Positions 1 to 8,213 of a DNA stretch of 64,000 bases are shown one piece after another (positions within the stretch are counted from its first letter, which is position 1; every line of letters starts with the position of its first letter). The stretch covers positions 1 through 64,000 of the forward strand of contig ONGR01000004.1 of the NCBI GenBank assembly GCA_900317425.1, written 5' to 3'. Made by a program: the position numbers and the translations under genes. The notes under the pieces were generated by a model. It was not told the DNA's origin. It worked only from the letters and a program-made list of their open reading frames with translations, and did no database searches. The stretch is from an uncultured Eubacteriales bacterium. GTDB taxonomy: Bacteria > Bacillota > Clostridia > Oscillospirales > Oscillospiraceae.

Positions 1-45
1 GAAATGGCGTATTTCCGGGCTTTTTCGATGATCTCTTGTCCTCGA

Positions 46-450
46 TTATCTCTTGGAGAACTGAGGTGCGCGACGTGCGGCTTTGAGGCCGTACTTCTTG
101 CGCTCCTTCATGCGAGGATCGCGGGTCAGGAAACCGGCCTTCTTCAGCAGGGGACGGAACTCGGGGTTCACCAGCAGCAGGGCGCGGCTGATGCCGTGGC
201 GCAGAGCGCCGGCCTGGCCGGACACGCCGCCGCCCTCGACGGTGGCAACGATGTCCACCTTGCCCAGGGTGTTGGTGGTGTTCAGGGGCTGACGGACGAC
301 CATCTTCAGGGTCTCCAGGCCGAAGTACTCGTCGATATCACGGCCGTTGATGGTGATCTTGCCGGTGCCGTTGGGGAACAGATGCACGCGAGCCACGGAG
401 GACTTGCGACGGCCGGTGCCGTACATATAGGGATTCTTGGACTGATACAT
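46..450 (-). CDS. rpsI: 30S ribosomal protein S9
   Basis: The 134-residue product is a small-subunit ribosomal protein whose C-terminal tail reaches the P-site tRNA. It carries the S9 hallmarks: [13 protein letters not shown] near the N-terminus and the basic tail [17 protein letters not shown]. The start ATG (complement of 448-450) is preceded by an AAGGAGGAAAAG ribosome site. It follows rplM by 14 bp on the same strand, the classic rplM-rpsI operon, and is expected to be expressed from the rplM promoter. The length is normal for the family, which is about 130 residues. Confidence 0.98.
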   Translation of the reverse strand: MYQSKNPYMYGTGRRKSSVARVHLFPNGTGKITINGRDIDEYFGLETLKMVVRQPLNTTNTLGKVDIVATVEGGGVSGQAGALRHGISRALLLVNPEFRPLLKKAGFLTRDPRMKERKKYGLKAARRAPQFSKR

Positions 451-464
451 TCTTCTTTTCCTCC

Positions 465-890
465 TTACTTGACCAGCTCGGGCTTCTGGGCCTGATGCTC
501 GTGGTTCTCGCCGGCATAGATGTGCAGGCGCTTCAGGGAGTCCTTGGTGACGGTGTTCCGGGGCATCATGCCGCGGACGGCCACGCGCATAGCGACCTCG
601 GGCTTCTCCTGCATCAGGATGCGGTACTTGGTCTCCTTCAGACCGCCCACCCAACCGGAGTGGGTGCGATAGTACTTCTGCTCCAGCTTGTTGCCGGTCA
701 GAACGGCCTTGCCGGCGTTGATGACGATGACGTTGTCACCGCAGTCGGCGTGGGGGGTGTAAGTGACTTTGCCCTTGCCGCGCAGCAGGTCGGCCACGAT
801 GACGGCGGTCTTGCCCAGAGGCTGGCCGGCGGCATCCACGACGTACCACTTGCGCTCAATGTTGGCCTTGTTTGCCATGAAAGTGGACAT
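465..890 (-). CDS. rplM: 50S ribosomal protein L13
   Basis: The 141-residue product is ribosomal protein L13 of the large subunit. Typical sequence includes [32 protein letters not shown] and RGMMPRNT. The start is the ATG at 890 (MSTFMANK). An upstream ATG at 905 lies on the Shine-Dalgarno itself (GGAGGAAACA), so the shorter protein is preferred. It is the first gene of a two-gene operon with rpsI. L13 is known to repress its own operon in some bacteria; a leader hairpin lies upstream here. Confidence 0.98.
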   Translation of the reverse strand: MSTFMANKANIERKWYVVDAAGQPLGKTAVIVADLLRGKGKVTYTPHADCGDNVIVINAGKAVLTGNKLEQKYYRTHSGWVGGLKETKYRILMQEKPEVAMRVAVRGMMPRNTVTKDSLKRLHIYAGENHEHQAQKPELVK

Positions 891-985
891 TGTTGTTTCC
901 TCCATTTATTTCGATGTTGTTGCTTTACTTTTCCATACTCCCTTGCTACAATCGGGAGTGAGAAAACACGCTCAAACGCGCAGGA
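891..985 (-). promoter_or_regulatory. Leader of rplM with candidate L13 autoregulatory hairpin
   Basis: The roughly 95-nt leader between the rplM promoter and start contains a perfect 6-bp stem (ACTCCC 937-942 with GGGAGT 954-959) closing an 11-nt loop. Firmicute rplM operons often carry an L13 leader RNA. I see the hairpin but cannot confirm the full consensus by eye. Confidence 0.4.
924..952 (+). promoter_or_regulatory. Candidate promoter of the ttcA-like gene
   Basis: TTTACT (924-929), 17 nt, then TACAAT (947-952) with a TG one base upstream (extended -10). It is divergent from the rplM promoter, and its -10 lies inside the loop of the rplM leader hairpin. It would leave about a 160-nt leader before the ATG at 1122. 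Confidence 0.45.
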
Positions 986-988
986 TTA

Positions 989-1017
989 TTTATAACACAG
1001 AAGAAAACGGATGTCAA
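989..1017 (-). promoter_or_regulatory. Sigma-A promoter of rplM-rpsI
   Basis: On the minus strand TTGACA (1012-1017) is followed after 17 nt by TATAAA (989-994). This is a near-consensus vegetative promoter about 100 nt upstream of rplM, as expected for a highly expressed ribosomal operon. Confidence 0.85.
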
Positions 1018-1121
1018 CACCGATTTTGATTACGGGCAAAACATCTGCGAAATTCTCTCGTTTCCTCGCTGATGCTCCGTTTTTCTCAAAACGCAAATTA
1101 CTTTTCGAGAGGAGAGACCGT

Positions 1122-1847
1122 ATGCAGCACATTCTGGGACTGGTCCGCCGCTGCGTGGAGGACTATCACATGATCGAGCCCGGCGACCGGATCGCCGTAG
1201 GCGTCAGCGGCGGCAAGGACAGCCTGTTGACGCTGGTGGCCCTGGCCCGGCTGCGGCAGTTCTATCCCGTGCCCTTTACGGTGGAGGCCATCACCCTGGA
1301 GATGGGCATGCCCGGCATGGATTTCTCCCCGGTTGCGGCGCTGTGCCGGGAGCTGGATGTGCCCTATCACCGCGTCAGCGTGCCGGTCTATCAGATCGTG
1401 TTCGAGGAGCGGCGGGAGAAGAACCCCTGCTCCTTGTGCGCCAAGCTGCGCCGGGGCAGTCTCAACACCGCCCTCACCGAGCGGGGCATCACCAAGATCG
1501 CCCTGGGCCACCACTATGACGACGCGGTGGAGACGCTGCTGATGAACCTGCTCTTCGAGGGCCGCATCGGCTGCTTCCAGCCGGTGACGTATCTGGACCG
1601 CACCGGCGTCACCCAGATCCGGCCCCTGCTCTACTGCCGCGAGGACGAGATCCGCCGCACGGTGGAGCGGATGGATCTGCCGGTGGTGAAAAATCCCTGT
1701 CCCGCCGACGGCGCCAGCCGCCGCCAGGAGATCAAGGAGCTGATCAACCACCTGGAGGGGAAGTACCCCCACCTGAAGCAGAAGCTCTTCGGCGCCGTCC
1801 AGCGCTATCCCCTCTACGGCTGGAACCTGGACGACCCCGAGCGATAA
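1122..1847 (+). CDS. TtcA/TilS-type PP-loop ATPase, probable tRNA 2-thiolation enzyme
   Basis: This 241-residue protein has the PP-loop motif SGGKDS (residues 29-34) that binds ATP and adenylates a tRNA base. It also has Cys103-x-x-Cys106 (PCSLC) and Cys193, the pattern of three cysteines that hold the 4Fe-4S cluster in TtcA, which thiolates cytidine 32 of tRNA. The start at 1122 has a GAGAGGAGAG ribosome site 6 nt upstream; an in-frame ATG at 1011 would add a low-quality extension with no ribosome site. The GH2 gene follows by 13 bp, but a functional link is not obvious. TtcA proper versus a TtcA-like paralogue (TtuA group) cannot be separated by eye. Confidence 0.8.
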   Translation: MQHILGLVRRCVEDYHMIEPGDRIAVGVSGGKDSLLTLVALARLRQFYPVPFTVEAITLEMGMPGMDFSPVAALCRELDVPYHRVSVPVYQIVFEERREKNPCSLCAKLRRGSLNTALTERGITKIALGHHYDDAVETLLMNLLFEGRIGCFQPVTYLDRTGVTQIRPLLYCREDEIRRTVERMDLPVVKNPCPADGASRRQEIKELINHLEGKYPHLKQKLFGAVQRYPLYGWNLDDPER

Positions 1848-1860
1848 AGGAGGCCGGCAA

Positions 1861-3597
1861 ATGAAACCCCTCTACACCCCCTGGGGCGAGGCCCTTGACA
1901 GGGAACATCCCCTGCCGGAATACCCCCGCCCTCAGCTTGTCCGGAATAGTTACGTCAACCTGAACGGCCCCTGGACCTACACCGTGGAGGACGCCGAGGA
2001 GTATACCCGCCGCCGCACGGGGACCATCATCGTGCCCTTTTCCCCGGAGTGCCTGCTCTCCGGCTGCGACTTCCAGCTCCGGAGCGGGGAGACGCTGTGG
2101 TATGAGCGGACGTTCACCCTGCCTGAGGGCTTCCGGAAGGATCGGGTCCTGCTCCACTTCGGCGCCGTGGACCAGAGCTGTACCGTTCTCGTCAACGACC
2201 GCCCGGTGGGCGGCCACGAGGGGGGCTACCTGCCCTTTACACTGGAGATCACCGACGCCCTCCGCGATGGCGAGAACCGGCTGACGGTGGCGGTGCGGGA
2301 CGTGACCAACGGCGGCCCCCACGCCTACGGCAAGCAGAAATACCGCCGGGGCGGCATCTGGTACACCGCCACCAGCGGCATCTGGCAGACAGTGTGGCTG
2401 GAGAGCGTGCCGCTGAATTATGTAAAGTCCCTTCGCCTGACCCCGAACTTCGACGAAAAGCGCCTCAACTGGCAGATCGACGCCGACGATCCCGCCGGCG
2501 CCCTGGTGACGGTGCGGATGAACGGTACACCCATCGCCCGGGGCCGGGCGGACGGGAACGGCGCCGGCAGCTGCGCCATCCCGGATGAGTCCTTCCGCCC
2601 CTGGACGCCGGCGGATCCCTTTCTCTACACCGTGGAGGCGGAGCTGGGGGAGGACCGGGTGGAGAGCTACTTCGGCATGCGGAAGTTTTCCACCGTCATG
2701 CACAAGGGCCATAGTGTGTTTGCTCTGAACAACGAGCCGTATTTCCAGTCGGGCCTGCTGGACCAGGGCTACTGGTCCGACGGCCTCTATACCCCGCCTT
2801 CCGACGAGGCCATGATCCACGACCTGGAGACGGTGAAGGCCATGGGCTTCAATATGCTCCGCAAGCACATCAAGGTGGAGCCCCTCCGGTGGTACTACCA
2901 CTGCGACAGATTGGGCATCCTGGTCTGGCAGGACGCCGTCAGCGGCGGCGATCCCTTCCTGCCCCTCTATACCCAGTATCTGCCCTTTCTCGGCGTCCGG
3001 GTGAAGGACGCCCCCTCCCGGAAATTCGGCCGGGCGGACGAAAAAGGCCGCGCCCAATTCGAGCGCGACCTGGAGGACATGATCGATCTTCTCTACAACT
3101 GCGTGTCCCTCTGCCTGTGGGTGCCCTTCAACGAGGGCTGGGGCCAGTTCGACGCCAACCGGATCGCCGACAAGGTGAAGGCGCTGGACCCCACCCGCCT
3201 TGTGGATCACGCCAGCGGCTGGCACGACCAGGGCGGCGGCGACGTAAAGAGCTGCCACGTCTACTATAAGCCGGTTCGCATGAAGAACGATGGCCGTCGT
3301 GTGCTGGCGCTCACCGAGTTCGGCGGCTACAGCCTGAGCGTCCCCGGCCACTGCGCCGAGGAGAAGGAATTCGGCTACAAGGCCTACAAGAGCGCCGGGG
3401 AGTGGATGGACGCGGTGGAAAAGCTGTACCGCCGGGAGGTGATCCCCCTCATCGAAAAGGAGGGCCTCAGCGCCGCGGTCTATACCCAGCTCAGCGACGT
3501 GGAGGAGGAGGTCAACGGGCTTCTCACCTTCGACCGCCGTGTGACCAAGATGGATACCGGGCGCATGGCGGCGATCAACGGGGAGCTGACGTTCTGA
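1861..3597 (+). CDS. Glycoside hydrolase family 2 protein (beta-galactosidase/glucuronidase-like)
   Basis: The 578-residue enzyme has the GH2 order: sugar-binding jelly roll (about 1-170), immunoglobulin-like domain (about 180-270) and a TIM barrel. The acid/base Glu is E425 in VPFNEGWGQF and the nucleophile is probably E486 in LTEFGGYS. KHIKVEPLRWYYHCDRLG is the typical barrel segment preceding the active site. There is no signal peptide, so it acts in the cytoplasm on imported oligosaccharides or glycosides. It is shorter than LacZ (about 1000 residues) and matches the compact GH2 group of gut Firmicutes, whose substrate cannot be assigned from sequence. AAAGGAGGCCGGCAA precedes the ATG. 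No sugar transporter or regulator lies beside it. Confidence 0.85.
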   Translation: MKPLYTPWGEALDREHPLPEYPRPQLVRNSYVNLNGPWTYTVEDAEEYTRRRTGTIIVPFSPECLLSGCDFQLRSGETLWYERTFTLPEGFRKDRVLLHFGAVDQSCTVLVNDRPVGGHEGGYLPFTLEITDALRDGENRLTVAVRDVTNGGPHAYGKQKYRRGGIWYTATSGIWQTVWLESVPLNYVKSLRLTPNFDEKRLNWQIDADDPAGALVTVRMNGTPIARGRADGNGAGSCAIPDESFRPWTPADPFLYTVEAELGEDRVESYFGMRKFSTVMHKGHSVFALNNEPYFQSGLLDQGYWSDGLYTPPSDEAMIHDLETVKAMGFNMLRKHIKVEPLRWYYHCDRLGILVWQDAVSGGDPFLPLYTQYLPFLGVRVKDAPSRKFGRADEKGRAQFERDLEDMIDLLYNCVSLCLWVPFNEGWGQFDANRIADKVKALDPTRLVDHASGWHDQGGGDVKSCHVYYKPVRMKNDGRRVLALTEFGGYSLSVPGHCAEEKEFGYKAYKSAGEWMDAVEKLYRREVIPLIEKEGLSAAVYTQLSDVEEEVNGLLTFDRRVTKMDTGRMAAINGELTF

Positions 3598-3604
3598 ACG
3601 CCCC

Positions 3605-3871
3605 CTATGTAACCACCCACTTCACCAGCACCAGCAGCAAAAACCCGGGGATCCCCAGGATGCCCACCACCAGACCGTTGAACAGATTCAGCCCCAGGCT
3701 CAGCCCGGTGACGGCGGTGGTGAGATTCAGAAGCCACATGGCCCCGAAGCCCAATGCGGCGTTGACGGCCAGGCGCAGCGCCAGCTTCAGCGGCGCGGAG
3801 AACAGCCGGACGACCGCCACCGCCAGAAAGAGGAGCACCAGCCCCAGACTGATCTTCTCTATGACAGACAT
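3605..3871 (-). CDS. bofA: Pro-sigma-K processing inhibitor BofA family protein
   Basis: The 88-residue protein is almost entirely hydrophobic, with two membrane segments and the conserved C-terminal BofA stretch GLNLFNGLVVGILGIPG followed by LLLVLVKW. In Bacillus BofA sits in the outer forespore membrane and holds back SpoIVFB cleavage of pro-sigma-K. In Clostridia without SpoIVFB its role is unclear. Its start overlaps the end of the DUF2508 gene by 13 bp, so the two are translationally coupled; the yaaL-bofA order is conserved in Bacillus too. It supports an endospore former. Confidence 0.88.
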   Translation of the reverse strand: MSVIEKISLGLVLLFLAVAVVRLFSAPLKLALRLAVNAALGFGAMWLLNLTTAVTGLSLGLNLFNGLVVGILGIPGFLLLVLVKWVVT

Positions 3872-4134
3872 GGTCCGCCTCCCTCCGTGGCCGCGGCGGC
3901 CACACAGGACTCCGCCTTCTCATCGGCCGGCGCGCCCTGGGCCTTGGCCCGGCGGATCAGATAGTTGTACCGGGCCGTCAGGGAGTTGATCTCGTAGACG
4001 CTGGCCTCCACCAGCTCCGCCTCGCAGACGTAGTTGAACCGCTCGTAGGCGCAGCGCAGGGCCAGGGCCGTGTCCTGCAGCTCCCGGTGCAGCTGGGCCT
4101 CCGGGGAAAAGTTGTTGCGTGTCCGTCTTCTCAT
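3859..4134 (-). CDS. DUF2508 (YaaL) family protein
   Basis: This small 91-residue, largely helical protein begins MRRRTRNNFSPEAQLHREL and contains the family signature around CAYERFNYVCEAELVEASVYEI. DUF2508/YaaL proteins are encoded directly upstream of bofA in Firmicutes, as here (13-bp overlap), and have no established biochemical role. An AGGAGGGATCACCC ribosome site precedes the ATG at 4134. The C-terminus (after about residue 70) is poorly conserved and rich in Ala and Glu. Confidence 0.8.
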   Translation of the reverse strand: MRRRTRNNFSPEAQLHRELQDTALALRCAYERFNYVCEAELVEASVYEINSLTARYNYLIRRAKAQGAPADEKAESCVAAAATEGGGPCLS

Positions 4135-4230
4135 GGGTGATCCCTCCTGTCGTGTTTATCCTATATCTATTGCTATTCTGGACAAATATGCCACCGCTTA
4201 AACAAGCCGTGTCACGAAAGGAGCGTCCGT

Positions 4231-4674
4231 ATGCACGAGGATTATATGGCCCAGGCGCTGGAACTGGCCCGTGAGGCCGCCGCCGCGGGGGAGGTGCCCG
4301 TGGGCTGCGTCATCGTCAAGGACGGCGCGGTGGTGGGTCGGGGCCGCAACCGCCGGGAGGAGAAGCAGCAGACCGTGTCCCACGCGGAGATGGAGGCTGT
4401 GGCCCAGGCCAATGAGACCCTGGGCACCTGGCGTCTGGAGGGCTGCACGCTGTACGTGACACTGGAGCCCTGCCCCATGTGCGCCGGCGCCATCCTCAAC
4501 GCGCGGGTGGACCGGGTGGTCTACGGCGCCCGGGATCAGGTCATGGGGGCCTGCGGCGGCGTGCTGAACCTCTTTATGGAGGACTTCCCCCACCATCCGG
4601 CTCTGCTGGGCGGCGTGCTGGCGGAGGAGTGCCGGGCGGTGCTGTCGGACTTTTTCCGGGATCTGCGGGGATAG
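4231..4674 (+). CDS. tadA: tRNA-specific adenosine deaminase
   Basis: The 147-residue zinc deaminase converts adenosine 34 to inosine in tRNA-Arg(ACG). The catalytic set is complete: H51-A-E53 (zinc ligand and proton shuttle) and P-C81-P-M-C84 (zinc ligands), within the usual EVPVGCVIV and YVTLEPCPMCAGAI contexts. The length is typical. AAAGGAGCGTCCGT precedes the ATG. It is a single gene divergent from yaaL-bofA and followed by a hairpin terminator at 4789. Confidence 0.96.
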   Translation: MHEDYMAQALELAREAAAAGEVPVGCVIVKDGAVVGRGRNRREEKQQTVSHAEMEAVAQANETLGTWRLEGCTLYVTLEPCPMCAGAILNARVDRVVYGARDQVMGACGGVLNLFMEDFPHHPALLGGVLAEECRAVLSDFFRDLRG

Positions 4675-4788
4675 AAGCTTGACATTTAATACTTTTGTAA
4701 TAGTTTCTTGCGAGATTCTGTAACAACCTCTTGGTATCCTATACTTGCAAGAAACAAAAACTTTTTTCATCCATCTTCCTACCATATT

Positions 4789-4822
4789 AAGCGGAAGCCG
4801 AGGGCCGGCTTCCGCTTTATGG
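4789..4822 (+). terminator. Inverted repeat, probable tadA terminator
   Basis: A perfect 12-bp stem (AAGCGGAAGCCG 4789-4800 with CGGCTTCCGCTT 4806-4817) with a 5-nt loop is followed by only a short T-rich tail. It lies 115 bp after tadA. The weak T-tract lowers confidence that it is a simple intrinsic terminator. Confidence 0.6.
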
Positions 4823-4915
4823 TTTATATGGGGCAGATCCGGACGCCGATGGATATTTTCCCCGCCTCCGGCATAGGGTGGACAAGAACTCTGTACCCGG
4901 AAAGGAGACCACCCC

Positions 4916-5911
4916 ATGCGACAGGCCGTTGTAACAGGATTTCTGATGGTGGCGCTGCTGTTCGTGCCGCCTCTTTTTTTCGCCGCCCCCACCGCCGACG
5001 CCCCGGAGCCGCTGCCCGCCGCCCCCCGGGAGGAGACGGAGCCGTCCCCGGCGCTGCTGGACAGCGGGACGGTGCTGCGGGTGTGGAACGGGGAGCAGGT
5101 GGAGGAGATGACGCTGGCGGACTATCTGCCCGGCGTGGTCCGGGGCGAGATGCCCGCCACCTTCGAGCCTCAGGCCCTGGCGGCCCAGGCGGTGGCGGAG
5201 CGCACCTATATCTACTACCACCTCCGGGGCGGCCCCAAGGACGCCCACCCCGACGCCGATATCTGCATGGACCCCAACTGCTGCAACGCCTGGACCTCCG
5301 AGGAAAAGGCCCGGGAGAAGTGGGGGGACAAGTTCGACGAATACGAGGCGCGGATCCAGCGGGCCGTGACGGAGACGGACGGCCAGGTGCTGCTCTATGA
5401 CGGCGCGCCCATCCTGGCGGCCTTCCACTCCTCCTCCGCCGGCACCACCGCCAGCTCCGGCGACGTGTGGAGCTCCGACCTGCCGTATCTGCGCAGCGTA
5501 AAAAGCCCCGAGAGCGGCGACACCGTGCCCAACTATTACAGCGTGGTCACCGTGCCGGAAGCGGAGTTCCGGGACACCTTCCTCTCCGCCCACCCGGAGG
5601 CCAAGCTGGAGGGGGACGCCGCCGGCTGGATCACCGACGTGACGGACAACGACTCCGGCCGGGTGGAGAGCGCCTCGGTGGGGGGCGTGACGGTCCGGGG
5701 CACGGAGCTGCGGAGCCTCTACAAGCTGCGCTCGGCCTGCTTCACCGTCTCGGCGGGGGACGACGGCATCACCTTCCGCGTAACCGGCTACGGCCACGGC
5801 GTGGGCATGAGCCAGTACGGGGCCAACCAGCTGGCCAGGGAGGGCAAGACCTGGCAGGAGATCGTGGCCTGGTACTATACCGGCGTCACCATCGGCACCA
5901 TGCCGGGCTGA
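4916..5911 (+). CDS. spoIID: Stage II sporulation protein D (SpoIID/LytB domain lytic transglycosylase)
   Basis: The 331-residue protein has an N-terminal membrane anchor (residues 4-23), a Pro/Glu-rich linker and a SpoIID domain. The glutamate in GVVRGEMPATFEPQALAAQA (E78) matches the catalytic Glu that cleaves glycan strands. HSSSAGTTASSGDVW and GYGHGVGMSQYGANQLA are the other family signatures. SpoIID works with SpoIIM and SpoIIP to thin septal peptidoglycan during engulfment of the forespore; its partners are not in the window. AAAGGAGACCACCCC precedes the ATG. The neighbouring two-component system is probably unrelated. Confidence 0.93.
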   Translation: MRQAVVTGFLMVALLFVPPLFFAAPTADAPEPLPAAPREETEPSPALLDSGTVLRVWNGEQVEEMTLADYLPGVVRGEMPATFEPQALAAQAVAERTYIYYHLRGGPKDAHPDADICMDPNCCNAWTSEEKAREKWGDKFDEYEARIQRAVTETDGQVLLYDGAPILAAFHSSSAGTTASSGDVWSSDLPYLRSVKSPESGDTVPNYYSVVTVPEAEFRDTFLSAHPEAKLEGDAAGWITDVTDNDSGRVESASVGGVTVRGTELRSLYKLRSACFTVSAGDDGITFRVTGYGHGVGMSQYGANQLAREGKTWQEIVAWYYTGVTIGTMPG

Positions 5912-6055
5912 AAGAAAGCTATACAATTCCCCGAAAATGTGATATACTCAAGTGTCAACGCGGTCAAATTCACAAAAAGTTCAGGAAAACCGCCGCGTTC
6001 CGGCTATACTGTTTACAAAAGATCACCACACCGATCACAGGGGAGGTTACCCGAT

Positions 6056-6736
6056 ATGGCACGCAACATTCTGGTGGTCGAGGACGACCACAATATCTCC
6101 GATCTGATCCGCATGTATCTGGAGAAGGAGGGCTTCGAGGTCCGCATCGCCTATGACGGCGGCAAGGCCGTGGAGGAGTATGACGCCAAGGCGCCGGACA
6201 TGGTGCTGCTGGACATCATGCTGCCGGTGATGGATGGCTGGGCCGTCTGCGCCCACATCCGGGAGAAGGGCAAGACGCCCATCATCATGCTCACCGCCAA
6301 GAGCGAGGTCAACGACCGGATCACCGGCCTGGAGATGGGCGCCGACGACTACCTGGTCAAGCCCTTCGAAATGAAGGAACTGATGGCCCGGATCAACGCC
6401 GTCCTGCGCCGCAGCGAGATCCCCGACGACACCCGCAAGCGGCTTACCTTCGACAAGCTCATCATCGACTTGGACAGCTACGAGCTCATCGTGGACGGCA
6501 AGAGCATCGACACGCCGCCCAAGGAGCTGGAGCTGCTGTATCACCTGGCCTCCACGCCCAACCGGGTCTACACCCGCAACCAGCTGCTGGACGAGGTCTG
6601 GGGCTTCGACTACTTCGGCGACAGCCGCACCGTGGACGTCCATATCAAGCGTCTGCGGGAGAAGGTGGAAAACGTGTCCGACCAGTGGAGCCTGAAGACG
6701 GTCTGGGGCGTGGGCTACAAGTTTGAAGTCAAGTGA
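6056..6736 (+). CDS. OmpR/PhoB-family response regulator
   Basis: The 226-residue regulator has a receiver domain with D10, D11, phospho-acceptor D53 (MVLLDIMLP), T80 and K102, then a winged-helix DNA-binding domain ending KTVWGVGYKFEVK. The start at 6056 (MARNILVVEDD) has a GGGGAGGTTA ribosome site; the reading frame is open further upstream but without any family similarity. Its stop overlaps the kinase start (TGATG), so the pair is coupled. The HtrA gene 14 bp beyond the kinase suggests an envelope-stress role by analogy with CssRS/HtrA of Bacillus. That is inference. Confidence 0.93.
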   Translation: MARNILVVEDDHNISDLIRMYLEKEGFEVRIAYDGGKAVEEYDAKAPDMVLLDIMLPVMDGWAVCAHIREKGKTPIIMLTAKSEVNDRITGLEMGADDYLVKPFEMKELMARINAVLRRSEIPDDTRKRLTFDKLIIDLDSYELIVDGKSIDTPPKELELLYHLASTPNRVYTRNQLLDEVWGFDYFGDSRTVDVHIKRLREKVENVSDQWSLKTVWGVGYKFEVK

Positions 6737-8199
6737 TGGGCACCGGGAAGAAGGGCCGTTTCCGGGGTCTGTACTGGCAGCAGTTCATGCTGACGGCCGG
6801 CATGGTGCTCTTGACGCTGCTGCTGCTGGGCGCGTCCTTTTATGCTCTGAGCTACAGCTATACCCTGACGGAGAAGCGGGGCGAGATGCGCCAGCGGGCC
6901 CAGCTCATCGCCCAGCTGTCGGCGGACTATCTCCGCTCCGGTGGGGAAGAGGACGGCGACCAGGAGCTGACTTTGCGGAATCTGGCGGGTCTGGCCTCCC
7001 TGATGTCGGACGCCCGCTTCCTCATCTGCAACGACCGGGGCAACGTCCTGCTGACCTCGGACGAGACGCTGGTGGGCCGGGTCGTCACCGTGCCTGACCC
7101 CATCATGGAGGACATCCTCCGGGGCGACGGGCTCTACGAGGGCCGCAGCACCGTGGGCGCCGTCTATGAACAAAAGCAGTTCGTGGTGGGCGTGCCCGTG
7201 GGGGACCGGAGCGATGCCAAGCCGCTGGGCGTGGTGCTGGCGGTGATGGACAGCCGGGAGCTGATGGAGATGTGGCGCTCGTTCATCGGCCTGTTCTTCA
7301 TGACGGCGGCCATGATATTGCTGATCGCCTTCGTGGCCAGCTCCCTCATGTCCATGCGCCAGATCCAGCCCATCTCCGAGATGGTCCAGGCCACCCGCTC
7401 CTACGCCGCCGGCAATCTGGACGTGCGCATCCATGAGGACGGCCGGGACGATGAGATCGGCGAGCTGGCGGCCTCCTTCAACCTGATGGCCGACTCGTTG
7501 GCGGAGACGGAGCGCCAGCGCCGGGACTTCATCGCCAATATCTCCCACGAGCTCAAGACCCCCATGACCACCATCGCCGGCTATACCGACGGCATCCTGG
7601 ACGGGACCATCCCCCCGGAGAAGGAGCGTCACTACCTCCAGATCATCTCCGACGAGAGCCGCCGCCTGAGCCGTCTGGTGCGGCGCATGCTGGACATCTC
7701 CCAGATCCAGTCTCTGGAGATGAAGAAGGAGGAGTTCGACCTGTGCGAGAGCATGCGTCTGGCCCTTTTGAGCATGGAGCAGAAGATCAACGACCGCGGC
7801 CTGGACGTGGAGGCGGACATCCCCGACGATTCCGTCATGGTTCAGGGCGACAACGACCTCATCACCCAGGTCATCTACAATCTGCTGGAGAACGCCGCCA
7901 AGTTTGCCGCGCCCGCCTCGGCGCTGTATCTGGGCCTCCACACGGTGGGGGACAAGGCGGTGGTATCCGTCCGCAACCAGGGCCACACCATCCCCGCCGA
8001 GGAGATCCCCCTGCTGTTCGAGCGGTTCCACAAGTCGGACAAGTCCCGCAGCGAGGATAAGGACGGCTACGGTCTGGGCCTCTATATCGTCAAGACCATT
8101 CTGGACCAGCACAAGGAGAAGATCACCGTCACCAGCGAGAACGGCGTCACCACCTTCAGCTTTACCGTGCAGAAAGCACAGCCGATACACACCAACTGA
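6736..8199 (+). CDS. Sensor histidine kinase (HAMP, HisKA, HATPase)
   Basis: This membrane kinase has TM1 (about residues 16-42), an extracytoplasmic sensor of about 135 residues, TM2 (about 180-202), a HAMP linker, the HisKA box with phospho-acceptor H271 in ISHELKTPM, and an ATPase domain with QVIYNLLENAAKF (N box) and DGYGLGLYIVK (G box). The ATG at 6736 overlaps the regulator stop; a GTG at 6733 is also possible. HtrA follows after 14 bp, so the sensor may report on protein quality outside the membrane. The ligand is unknown. Confidence 0.92.
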   Translation: MGTGKKGRFRGLYWQQFMLTAGMVLLTLLLLGASFYALSYSYTLTEKRGEMRQRAQLIAQLSADYLRSGGEEDGDQELTLRNLAGLASLMSDARFLICNDRGNVLLTSDETLVGRVVTVPDPIMEDILRGDGLYEGRSTVGAVYEQKQFVVGVPVGDRSDAKPLGVVLAVMDSRELMEMWRSFIGLFFMTAAMILLIAFVASSLMSMRQIQPISEMVQATRSYAAGNLDVRIHEDGRDDEIGELAASFNLMADSLAETERQRRDFIANISHELKTPMTTIAGYTDGILDGTIPPEKERHYLQIISDESRRLSRLVRRMLDISQIQSLEMKKEEFDLCESMRLALLSMEQKINDRGLDVEADIPDDSVMVQGDNDLITQVIYNLLENAAKFAAPASALYLGLHTVGDKAVVSVRNQGHTIPAEEIPLLFERFHKSDKSRSEDKDGYGLGLYIVKTILDQHKEKITVTSENGVTTFSFTVQKAQPIHTN

Positions 8200-8213
8200 G
8201 AGGAAAAACCGAT

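Noticed and set aside
4675..4788. TTGACA at 4679 as a promoter for spoIID
   Set aside because: No -10 sequence lies at 16-18 nt, and spoIID is normally read by a sporulation sigma factor whose consensus I could not place here.
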